From an uncultured Erysipelotrichaceae bacterium (GTDB taxonomy: Bacteria; Bacillota_I; Bacilli_A; Erysipelotrichales; Erysipelotrichaceae): DNA of 16,099 bases. Of this stretch, positions 9,501-14,688 are shown piece by piece. The DNA is taken from the NCBI GenBank assembly GCA_937874965.1, contig CALNCD010000144.1, forward strand, positions 1 through 16,099, read 5' to 3'. Position 1 is the stretch's first letter; every line of letters begins with the position of its first letter. The translations under genes and the position numbers were made by a program. Under the pieces are notes generated by a model. That model saw only the letters and a program-made list of their open reading frames with translations, was not told the origin of the DNA and did no database searches.

Positions 9501-10651
9501 TAACCGCCCTTTTTAAGGACAGCCCGCAAATCCTGCATATCCTGTCGGCGCGAGATGAGCGTTCCCTTCGTAAAGACAACATTCCCATTGACATCCAGGA
9601 CATCCTGAGCCAATCGAGTATCTTTTACACGGTTAGCTGCTTCAAGCTTCTTATGAAGCTTATAGCGGCCTGCTTTGGTTAAATCATAACGACGATAATC
9701 CAGGAATTTAGCATTCATCAATGAAATAGCCCCATCCAATGTCGGAATTTCATCTGAACGCTGATTTTCATAAATCGCCCGCAAAGCTTCCTCTGTGGTC
9801 TTTGTCTTATCCGCAACCAATGTATTGACCACTTCATCGTAATTGCCGAACAAACCGGTATACAAGAGCGTATACATGCTCAGGAATTCACGGTTTTCAC
9901 TTTCAGTTTCATAGAGACCTTCATAAACAGGAAGATTCAACGACGCCATAAACGTCTTGAATGACGAATCATTCAAGGCATCTTCACCATTTTCAAGGTT
10001 CAAACTCATCCCGAAAGCTTTAAACAGGACACTTGAAAGCATCGCACGCTTCCGGTCGACCTTCATGTTGAAAACACGGCCCAACGCACTCTTCTTGGCA
10101 TCGCTCATAAATTCCAGCCAAGTCCCGCGGCTAGGAATCAACTCGGACTCATAAAGATCTTTACCTGTACGATCGTCTGTAGGCATCGAGAAATAAGCCC
10201 CAGGTGAACGGACGATCTGCGAGACGATAACCCGCTCAGCACCATTGATAATAAAAGTACCCGTATCCGTCATCAATGGGAAATCACCCAAGAAAACCTC
10301 TTCAGTCTTCTGAATAACCTCACCGGTTGAACGATCGGTAATGTTCAATTCCATGGTTGCCTTGATCGGAGCAGCATAGTTGACCTCACGGATCTTACAC
10401 TCGCTGGCACTGAACTTCGGCGTCCCGAATTCATATTTCAAAAAGTTTAATTTAATCGATTCACTATGGTTCTGGATAGGATAGATTTCCTCAAATACCT
10501 CTTTTATTCCCTCATTCTTAAACCAATCAAAGGCATTTGTTTGAATTTCGACCAGATTAGGCAAATCCAATGAACCACTCACTTTCGAGTAATCCCTGCG
10601 CTTTGCTTTATGACCGAATTCGACGACATTGTATGTCTGTTTATTTTCCAT
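6509..10651 (-). CDS. rpoB: DNA-directed RNA polymerase subunit beta
   Basis: The beta subunit of RNA polymerase, 1380 residues, roughly 190 longer than B. subtilis RpoB. Recognisable blocks are GTFIINGAERVIVSQ (131-145), the rifampicin region at 652-678, CPIETPEGPNIGLI (704-717), the active-site lysines K1101 and K1109 in DKMAGRHGNKG, and GGQRFGEMEVWAL (1248-1260). The extra length lies N-terminal to the rifampicin region: from memory of the B. subtilis protein, about 57 residues before residue 322 and about 130 between 322 and 651, the latter containing repeated beta-rich segments. The position equivalent to E. coli His526 is Asn671, which predicts reduced rifamycin sensitivity. The C-terminal 50 residues are strongly acidic. 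The start has an AAAGGA-type ribosome binding site, and a dedicated promoter lies upstream. Confidence 0.99.
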   Translation of the reverse strand: MENKQTYNVVEFGHKAKRRDYSKVSGSLDLPNLVEIQTNAFDWFKNEGIKEVFEEIYPIQNHSESIKLNFLKYEFGTPKFSASECKIREVNYAAPIKATMELNITDRSTGEVIQKTEEVFLGDFPLMTDTGTFIINGAERVIVSQIVRSPGAYFSMPTDDRTGKDLYESELIPSRGTWLEFMSDAKKSALGRVFNMKVDRKRAMLSSVLFKAFGMSLNLENGEDALNDSSFKTFMASLNLPVYEGLYETESENREFLSMYTLLYTGLFGNYDEVVNTLVADKTKTTEEALRAIYENQRSDEIPTLDGAISLMNAKFLDYRRYDLTKAGRYKLHKKLEAANRVKDTRLAQDVLDVNGNVVFTKGTLISRRQDMQDLRAVLKKGGYMQVAPLAHVFSHPDVVSVSVDDTVLVGRVLAKDVVTDDYSIDQGTVLTDKEIALLSGGVGEVSIYASIAAKPVQLTPENIRSVLNYGHRLYSLGRLVDAQQEDVYKNANDIYVDRYIPDTSLNNKITAAQEDKLVALVAKEPLTMWLIGAAVQELFVYPDEHDNHIVKILGIDPLSEKKTITVSDIIANYSYILNLMDGLGEVDDIDQLGNRRVRTIGELIQNQFRIGLSRMERVVKERMSITDYSALTPKTLTNIRPLTAAIKEFFSSSQLSQFMDQTNPLAELTNKRRISALGPGGITRDRASYEVRDVHSTHYGRICPIETPEGPNIGLISNLTSYAKVNEYGFIQTPYRIVKSDGTVTENVVYLSADDELDYVIAQANEVIDHQIVHDQVVVRYKGENILAPKDTVELADVSPKQIVSVATACIPFLENDDASRALMGANMQRQAIPLLNPQSPYVGTGIEHRVAKDSGSAMKSAVKGIVTYVDANKIIINDGGADYTHDLIKFKRSNNGTSLNQHPIVDLGERVERGDIIADGPSMQNGELALGQNVVVAFTTWNGYNYEDAVIMSERLVKDDVYTSIHIEQYDLEVRETKLGPEEITRDIPNVSENACRHLDARGIVMVGAEVKEGDILVGKVTPKGQSEISPEEKLLLAIFGEKSREVRDNSLKVPHGGSGIVQSVRIFKREEGHDLAPGVKEVVKVYIVQKRKISEGDKMAGRHGNKGVISRIMPAEDMPYLPDGTPVDIMLNPQGVPSRMNFGQVLEFHLGYAAKKLGVKFATSVFDGINNDELASILKEAGVSEDGKTVLYDGRTGEAFDERISVGVMYMIKLAHMVDDKLHARATGPYSLVTQQPLGGKAQNGGQRFGEMEVWALYAYGAANTLQEIMTIKSDDVVGRTKTYAAIQNGKDIPKPGIPESFRVLTHELQALGLDFKLLDENDVEIDMKKAEGEEVKELADLEINADDSFRQDLLSIDDEDSENLAEPAVVGFDDEQ

Positions 10652-10684
10652 TCACTTCATCCTTTCCGCTAGGCTTAAACGCCA

Positions 10685-10706
10685 AAAAGGACACAACAAT
10701 CCTTTT
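10685..10706 (-). promoter_or_regulatory. Weak AT-rich hairpin in the rpoB leader
   Basis: The arms AAAAGGA and TCCTTTT flank an 8-nt loop between the internal promoter and the rpoB start. On the minus strand the second arm runs into a T-rich stretch, so it could act as a weak attenuator or pause site. The stem is mostly A-T and only 7 bp, so it may be fortuitous. Confidence 0.25.
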
Positions 10707-10732
10707 CGACAGATACTATTATGCAATTTACT

Positions 10733-10761
10733 ATATTATCAGTTCTGTCATCAAATGTCAA
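10733..10761 (-). promoter_or_regulatory. Internal promoter for rpoB-rpoC
   Basis: Read on the minus strand, a perfect TTGACA (10761-10756) is followed after exactly 17 bp by TAATAT (10738-10733), with a TGA giving an extended -10. The -35 box overlaps the TGA stop codon of ybxB. The 5' leader would be about 75 nt. This would let the polymerase subunits be made independently of L10/L12 autoregulation. Confidence 0.85.
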
Positions 10762-11351
10762 CGTTTTGCTGAATATAGGATATAGAAACCTTTTGATTTC
10801 TCTAAAATTGCACAATTCCCGAATAATTCCACGCATTTTTTCTGAGCACTTAAAGCACCGTGTGACTTTCGCATGACAAAGATAAACTGGCCTCCGGGCT
10901 TCAATGTCTCGTACACCTGATCGAAAAGCTGATACAAAATAGCCTTCCCGACCCGAACAGGAGGATTCGCAACCACCCAATCCATGCATGTATTATCCAA
11001 CCGCGTCCCATCCCGCTTCTCAAAACGGACCTGTACCCGATTCTGACCTGCATTCTTCACGGCACACTCTAAAGCCCGCGAATTCACATCGATTCCCATG
11101 ACCTCTGTCTTTGGAAAAAGCGTCTTCACACAGATTGCTATGACGCCGATACCGCAGCCCAGATCCAATATGGAACCCTGGAGTTCCTGCTGGGAAACAA
11201 CCTTCAGCAGAATTTCAGTGCCCTGATCAATATGATTCTTCGAAAAGACACCATCATCACTGACAAAGCGGTAATCAACGTTCAAAAACCGGAAAGAGAT
11301 ATCCTTCCGGTTATGGGGTAGATTCTGATTGTCTGTAAAATAATGACTCAA
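10758..11351 (-). CDS. ybxB: Class I SAM-dependent methyltransferase, YbxB/RsmC-like
   Basis: A 197-residue methyltransferase predicted to act on rRNA. It has the SAM-binding motif LDLGCGIGVI (62-71), an acidic motif-II residue in GIDVN (D88), and NPPVRVGK (129-136), the motif IV signature of N2-guanine methyltransferases related to RsmC; the true substrate is not shown by the sequence. The start chosen is a TTG at 11351: AAGGGAGG sits 7 nt upstream, and the resulting N-terminus MSHYFTDNQN matches the family. A longer frame back to 11390 would begin directly after the rplL stop with no ribosome binding site. B. subtilis has the same gene order, rplL-ybxB-rpoB. It lies 39 nt downstream of rplL with no terminator between. 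Confidence 0.9.
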   Translation of the reverse strand: MSHYFTDNQNLPHNRKDISFRFLNVDYRFVSDDGVFSKNHIDQGTEILLKVVSQQELQGSILDLGCGIGVIAICVKTLFPKTEVMGIDVNSRALECAVKNAGQNRVQVRFEKRDGTRLDNTCMDWVVANPPVRVGKAILYQLFDQVYETLKPGGQFIFVMRKSHGALSAQKKCVELFGNCAILEKSKGFYILYSAKR

Positions 11352-11358
11352 AGATCTT

Positions 11359-11366
11359 CCTCCCTT
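11359..11366 (-). promoter_or_regulatory. Ribosome binding site fixing the ybxB TTG start
   Basis: Minus-strand AAGGGAGG lies 7 nt before TTG at 11351-11349. It is the only strong Shine-Dalgarno sequence in the gap after rplL and decides the start in favour of TTG over the longer frame. Confidence 0.8.
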
Positions 11367-11390
11367 AATGCATTGCAATTGAGGGGTCAA

Positions 11391-11759
11391 TTACTTGATT
11401 TCGACAACTGCGCCAGCTTCAACAAGCTTAGCCTTGATTTCTTCAGCTTCTTCAGGCTTGACGTTTTCCTTGATTGTTGCAGGAAGTTCCTTCAACAAGC
11501 CATTGACTTCCATCATGCCCAAGCCAGTGATGTCCTTCAAGACCTTGATTACACCGACCTTAGATCCACCGATTTCCTTAATGAAGACGGAAACTTCTGT
11601 TGGAGCGGATGCTTCAACTGGTGCTGCTGCAGCTGCAGCAACTGGAGCGGCTGCACTTACACCGAATTCTTCTTCGATTGCTTTTACCAAATCATTCAAT
11701 TCAAGAATGCTCATCTCTTTAAGAGATGCAATGATATCTTCGTTATTCAACTTTGCCAT
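11391..11759 (-). CDS. rplL: 50S ribosomal protein L7/L12
   Basis: The 122-residue stalk protein that, as dimers on L10, recruits and activates translational GTPases. The N-terminal dimerisation domain (1-33) reads ILELNDLVKAIEEEFGV, then an Ala/Pro hinge (about 35-54), then the globular C-terminal domain (56-122) with KVGVIKVLKDITGLG. Two positions known as basic factor contacts differ from E. coli: R73 is Lys75 and K84 is Asn86 (TGLGMMEVN in place of the usual TGLGLKEAK). AGGAGG precedes the ATG, and the rplJ stop lies 15 nt upstream, so the pair is co-transcribed. Confidence 0.98.
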   Translation of the reverse strand: MAKLNNEDIIASLKEMSILELNDLVKAIEEEFGVSAAAPVAAAAAAPVEASAPTEVSVFIKEIGGSKVGVIKVLKDITGLGMMEVNGLLKELPATIKENVKPEEAEEIKAKLVEAGAVVEIK

Positions 11760-11774
11760 TTTAGTGTCCTCCTA

Positions 11775-12269
11775 TTAATTTTCTTCTGACTGACCAGCAA
11801 CTTGGGAAACCGCATATGCGAAATTGCGAATCGGTGATTGTAACATCCCAACCAGCATTGATAGCATACCTTCGCGATTTGGTAGTTTTGATAGTGTTTC
11901 GATGGTTTCAGGACCAACAACCTTGCCTTCAACAACGCCACCCTTTAAAGTAAGCGCCTTATGCTTCTTCGCGAATTCAGCGAGCACACGGCTTGGCGCA
12001 ACAGTATCAGTACTGAATGCAATAGCATTCGGGCCTGTCAACTGTTCAACCAGATCACCTAACCCAGCTTCTTCAGCAGCACGTTGAGCCAATTTGTTTT
12101 TGTAGACCTTGAATTCGATGCCTTCAGCACGAAGATTACGACGTAATTCCGTAATTTCCGCAACACTCAAGCCACGATATTCAACCACTACACTAGAACT
12201 AGCATCAGCCAATTTGTCTTTGATTTCAACAACTTTGGACTGCTTCTGTTCCAAAACGGATTGATTCAT
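11775..12269 (-). CDS. rplJ: 50S ribosomal protein L10
   Basis: A 164-residue protein that anchors L12 dimers to 23S rRNA at the base of the stalk and represses its own operon by binding the leader RNA. The N-terminal domain contains VVVEYRGLSVAEITELRRNL (27-46) and KVYKNKLAQRA; the C-terminal helix (about 130-160) carries the L12-binding segment with MLSMLVGMLQSP. The ATG at 12269 is chosen because GGAGGTGAA lies just upstream; an in-frame extension to 12332 would run into the leader terminator and is not a family N-terminus. It is the first gene of the rplJ-rplL-ybxB-rpoB-rpoC operon. Confidence 0.98.
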   Translation of the reverse strand: MNQSVLEQKQSKVVEIKDKLADASSSVVVEYRGLSVAEITELRRNLRAEGIEFKVYKNKLAQRAAEEAGLGDLVEQLTGPNAIAFSTDTVAPSRVLAEFAKKHKALTLKGGVVEGKVVGPETIETLSKLPNREGMLSMLVGMLQSPIRNFAYAVSQVAGQSEEN

Positions 12270-12302
12270 TTCTTCACCTCCATATTTTGCAGACAATATA
12301 CA

Positions 12303-12338
12303 CAAAATAAAAACCCATACATGCAAAGACATACGAGT
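12303..12338 (-). terminator. Attenuator terminator within the L10 leader
   Basis: Minus-strand ACTCGTATG (12338-12330) can pair with TGTATGGGT (12321-12313) through a 9-bp stem that includes several G-U pairs, followed by TTTTATTTT. The position, just upstream of the rplJ ribosome binding site, and the TGTCTTTGCA loop resemble the B. subtilis rplJ leader terminator. Confidence 0.7.
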
Positions 12339-12400
12339 TAAAGAGTTTATCTATAACACCTCGGTAACATGATTAAGCATTTGCCGTTACTGTCTTTGGT
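12303..12400 (-). ncRNA. Ribosomal protein L10 leader (autoregulatory mRNA element)
   Basis: The 5' untranslated region shows the conserved features of the Bacillota L10 leader as I recall it from B. subtilis: CAAAGACAGTAAC, AATGCTTAATC and GTTACCGAGGTG in this order (12398-12357 on the minus strand). GTAAC (12390-12386) pairs with GTTAC (12368-12364) to form the kink-turn stem bound by the L10(L12)4 complex. A terminator hairpin follows. Excess L10/L12 is expected to favour termination and lower expression of the operon. Confidence 0.85.
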
Positions 12401-12413
12401 ATATTGCTTACAT

Positions 12414-12441
12414 ATAATAGCACAAGAACATCATTTGTCAA
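12414..12441 (-). promoter_or_regulatory. Main promoter of the rplJ-rplL-ybxB-rpoBC operon
   Basis: On the minus strand a perfect TTGACA (12441-12436) is followed after 16 bp by TATTAT (12419-12414), preceded by TGC to form an extended -10. Transcription should start near 12407, leaving a leader of about 138 nt before the rplJ ATG that holds the L10 element. Confidence 0.85.
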
Positions 12442-12467
12442 CTGCAATCCAGTTATTTTAAAGTCCC

Positions 12468-12548
12468 GGTTCAGAAAAAAATCACAGGCATTCTGCCGAA
12501 TGACGCTTAGCGATGAAACTGGCGTGCTCCACCCGTGATAATCGAACC
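12468..12548 (-). terminator. Multi-armed inverted repeat with minus-strand T-tract; possible terminator or RNA 3' end
   Basis: On the plus strand the outer arms are GGTTC (12468-12472) with GAACC (12544-12548) and ATCACAGG (12481-12488) with CCCGTGAT (12532-12539, one G-T). Directly inside are CATTC/GAATG (12489-12502), CGC/GCG (12504-12512) and TGG/CCA (12520-12531), the hairpins abutting the outer stem at both ends. Read on the minus strand the 8-bp stem is followed by seven T residues (12480-12474), as in an intrinsic terminator. No gene is recognised upstream on that strand, so it could close an unknown short transcript. The 3-bp arms alone are not significant. Confidence 0.35.
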
Positions 12549-12780
12549 TTGCTCTTTTCAACCTTGGAGCCAATGACAATCCATAGACCGCACCCTTTGG
12601 ACGAACAGCAAACACCACACAACTAGTATTGCCACGTATATTGTCTCTGTTATCCACCCGCCACACGATTTAAGGATCAGTGCGATAACACCGACAATCG
12701 CATTATTTAATCAACAGATTCTTCCACACTATAAATTGACGCAGCTCTGTTTTCCAGAAACACCAGCCTGCTTCATTAAA
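12549..12780. other. Intergenic region upstream of the rplJ and inositol-phosphatase promoters
   Basis: No gene with a start codon and ribosome binding site was found. A minus-strand frame (12710-12558) encodes two hydrophobic segments but has no ATG near its beginning; a second frame ends at about 12482. Neither has a Shine-Dalgarno sequence. The stretch could hold a short minus-strand transcript ending at the inverted repeat at 12468-12548, or the remains of a small membrane-protein gene. Confidence 0.4.
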
Positions 12781-12783
12781 AAA

Positions 12784-12792
12784 TGATACAAT
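12784..12792 (+). promoter_or_regulatory. Extended -10 promoter of the inositol-phosphatase gene
   Basis: TGA followed by TACAAT (12787-12792) is a good extended -10; no clear -35 box is present. AGGAGA (12801-12806) serves as ribosome binding site for the ATG at 12819. Confidence 0.5.
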
Positions 12793-12818
12793 GAGCCTAA
12801 AGGAGAATTGAAATACCC

Positions 12819-13598
12819 ATGAATCAACACCGTTATGACTTCGCACAAACCCTCATCCGATCTGCAGCCACATTTGTCCTTTCCCACTGCGATGATGCTC
12901 TGACAATCGCGTATAAAAACAACAATCCCTCCGATATTGTCACCAATATCGATACAGCTACAGAAACCTATCTGATTGATGCCATTCACACCGCTTTCCC
13001 CGACGATACTTTTTTGACTGAAGAAAAGACGACAGCGAACATCGTCAGTCAAGACCTATGGATTATTGATCCGATTGACGGAACCATGAATTTTGCCCAT
13101 ATGGGAGTCGACTACGCTATTTCCTTAGCCTTCTATCAAAACGGCATTCCGGTTTTCGGCTTGGTGTATGACATTACCCGGGATGAACTCTTCCACGGGT
13201 ACGCAGGAAAAACAGCCTATCTAAACCAAACCCCGTTGCACGCCAAAACGACAGCGCTGTCCGACAGCATCATTGATATCAGCCTCAGCTCAATCCAGAT
13301 CATGCAGCAGCATGGCTACGACTTTTCACAAGTTGAACACCATACCCTCTCACAACGCAACCTCGGCAGTGCAGCCCTACGCATTTGCCATGTTGCCCTA
13401 GGACGCGTTGACATCTATGTTTCAGCTTATCTCAAAACCTGGGATTATGCAGCTGCACGGCTTATCCTTGAGCTGGCTGGAGGAGAACTCGCTTTACCGA
13501 CCCTGCACAACTTCCCGCTGAATGACACGCCAACTCCTGTCTTCGCTGCAAATTCCACAGCCTTAATCGATGAACTTCGCCACTGCTTCAAGCGTTAG
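12819..13598 (+). CDS. Inositol monophosphatase family protein
   Basis: A 259-residue Mg2+-dependent, lithium-sensitive-type phosphatase of the IMPase/FIG superfamily. Metal and catalytic residues are in place: SDIVTNID (38-45), E68-E69 in LTEEK, WIIDPIDGTMNF (81-92) with D84 and D87, and W208-D209 in KTWDYAAA. Length agrees with SuhB and other bacterial members (about 260). The substrate may be inositol-1-phosphate, another sugar phosphate or a nucleotide such as PAP; family membership alone does not decide. The start has a ribosome binding site 12 nt upstream. It is probably a single-gene unit: the next gene has its own promoter, although no convincing terminator separates them. Confidence 0.93.
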   Translation: MNQHRYDFAQTLIRSAATFVLSHCDDALTIAYKNNNPSDIVTNIDTATETYLIDAIHTAFPDDTFLTEEKTTANIVSQDLWIIDPIDGTMNFAHMGVDYAISLAFYQNGIPVFGLVYDITRDELFHGYAGKTAYLNQTPLHAKTTALSDSIIDISLSSIQIMQQHGYDFSQVEHHTLSQRNLGSAALRICHVALGRVDIYVSAYLKTWDYAAARLILELAGGELALPTLHNFPLNDTPTPVFAANSTALIDELRHCFKR

Positions 13599-13657
13599 TC
13601 CAGCCTCATCCTGATCCCTGCAGGATAGTCTTTCAATCCTCGCGTATTTTTTTGCGG

Positions 13658-13663
13658 TATAAT
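13658..13663 (+). promoter_or_regulatory. -10 element directly ahead of the aldo/keto reductase start
   Basis: A perfect TATAAT is followed by six bases and then ATG at 13670, placing the start codon at the predicted +1. No consensus -35 box or TG extension is seen. This suggests a leaderless transcript unless the gene is read from upstream. Confidence 0.5.
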
Positions 13664-13669
13664 GCTGGC

Positions 13670-14602
13670 ATGATAAAATCACTTATGACACAAAGCAATC
13701 AGCCGCTCCATCCAATTGCTTTAGGCACAATATTCCTCGGTTCTGACAACCTCATCCGTCATCTGGATTTCCAGACCACATCCTTTGCCCTCCACGAAGC
13801 CGTTGCCCGTGGATCAAATTTCCTGGACACCTCCTACTTCTATGGATTAGGCGAGTGCGAACGTCTTCTCGCACCATTCATCAAGTATCACGGCCGGGAT
13901 CGTCTGTTTGTCTCGACAAAAGCAGGACATCACTTCTCGCAAGGCAAATGGTCTTTCAAGTCCTCCGCTGATTTCCTCACCCAAAGCATTGAAGCAGCCT
14001 TGGAACGCCTTGATACAGATTATCTTGATCTGTTCACTGTTCATTCCCTTGAAGAGAGCGATTCTCTCGACGAATCTCTTGAAGTCCTCATGAACTACAA
14101 AGACAAAGGCATTCTCCGGCATATCGGCCTTCACGAAGCTTCATTGAATACGCTGGGTTTCATGAACCAGACGAATGCAATTGACGTGTACTTCGGTCAT
14201 TACAGTGTTTTCAATGCATCGGCTGAACAGGCTATATTTCCCTATCTGCTTGAGCACAGCATCGCCTTCATTCCCTATCTCCCTCTGAAGAAAGGACTCC
14301 ATGACGATCGTCCCGGTCTTGATCTAGGGCGCAACCCTTCGATTGAATATCCGCTTCATTCCGTTCAACACCGAGCACTCTGTGATCGAATCCGTTTCAA
14401 GACACGTCAGCTTCAACCTCTCGCAGATCGGTATCACACCTCAATGGCATCATTATTGAGAGCCTATTATCTGGAACACCCTCTCATCGAAACATTGATT
14501 GCAGACATCAAAACCAAAGTGCATGTGAAGAACTATTATGACTGTCTGGAAATCAATTTATCCCTGCACGATATCCAACGCATTCAACGAATATTTGCCT
14601 AA
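13670..14602 (+). CDS. Aldo/keto reductase family protein
   Basis: A 310-residue TIM-barrel oxidoreductase, predicted NAD(P)H-dependent carbonyl reductase. The catalytic tetrad is visible: D53 in FLDTSYFYG, Y58, K84 in STKAG and H125 in TVHS. A segment near 178-210 matches the family pattern before strand 7 (FNASAEQAIFPYLLEHSIAF, then IPYLPLKKGL). The C-terminal cofactor-phosphate loop is odd: the usual Gly-Thr/Ser-Ser...Arg stretch is replaced by IADIKTKVHVKNYY (277-290), so NADPH preference or even activity is uncertain. The ATG at 13670 is chosen because it lies at the predicted +1 of TATAAT; an internal ATG at 13685 or a TTG at 13652 are alternatives, none with a ribosome binding site. 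A terminator follows. Confidence 0.88.
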   Translation: MIKSLMTQSNQPLHPIALGTIFLGSDNLIRHLDFQTTSFALHEAVARGSNFLDTSYFYGLGECERLLAPFIKYHGRDRLFVSTKAGHHFSQGKWSFKSSADFLTQSIEAALERLDTDYLDLFTVHSLEESDSLDESLEVLMNYKDKGILRHIGLHEASLNTLGFMNQTNAIDVYFGHYSVFNASAEQAIFPYLLEHSIAFIPYLPLKKGLHDDRPGLDLGRNPSIEYPLHSVQHRALCDRIRFKTRQLQPLADRYHTSMASLLRAYYLEHPLIETLIADIKTKVHVKNYYDCLEINLSLHDIQRIQRIFA

Positions 14603-14611
14603 GCGACCCTT

Positions 14612-14636
14612 GAGCGTACAAGCACGCTCTTTTTTT
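14612..14636 (+). terminator. Intrinsic terminator after the aldo/keto reductase gene
   Basis: GAGCGT (14612-14617) and ACGCTC (14624-14629) form a 6-bp GC-rich stem with a 6-nt loop, followed immediately by seven T residues. It lies 10 nt after the stop codon. Confidence 0.9.
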
Positions 14637-14655
14637 ATGCGGCTCTTGAATTCTG

Positions 14656-14664
14656 TGCTAGAAT
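14656..14664 (+). promoter_or_regulatory. Extended -10 promoter of the Dabb-ArsC/Spx-yaaA operon
   Basis: TGC plus TAGAAT (14659-14664) forms an extended -10 just after the preceding terminator; a consensus -35 is lacking. GGTGGAGG (14668-14675) is the ribosome binding site for the ATG at 14689, with a rather long 13-nt spacer. Confidence 0.55.
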
Positions 14665-14688
14665 AAAGGTGGAGGAACGAAAACAAAC

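Noticed and set aside
11352..11390. N-terminal extension of ybxB beginning immediately after the rplL stop
   Set aside because: No ribosome binding site for a start at 11390, while AAGGGAGG precisely precedes the TTG at 11351, which also gives the family N-terminus.
12270..12332. N-terminal extension of L10 (hydrophobic, signal-peptide-like)
   Set aside because: It would be translated from inside the leader terminator; the ATG at 12269 has a perfect ribosome binding site and the normal L10 start.
12520..12560. T-box or tRNA-like element on the minus strand (GGGTGGAGC, GGTTCGA)
   Set aside because: The GGGTGGAGC does not match the T-box GGGTGGNACCGCG bulge, there is no downstream synthetase or amino-acid gene, and the GGTTCGA is not flanked by a tRNA T-stem or acceptor stem.
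12373..12666. Minus-strand 97-codon frame running into the rplJ promoter and L10 leader
   Set aside because: It lacks a Shine-Dalgarno sequence and crosses the structured repeat, the promoter and the L10-binding region, which are better explained as regulatory.
13608..13626. Hairpin ATCCTG/CAGGAT after the inositol-phosphatase stop codon as a terminator
   Set aside because: The stem is only 6 bp and is followed by AGTCTTTC rather than a T-tract; the T7 run at 13646-13652 has no stem in front of it.
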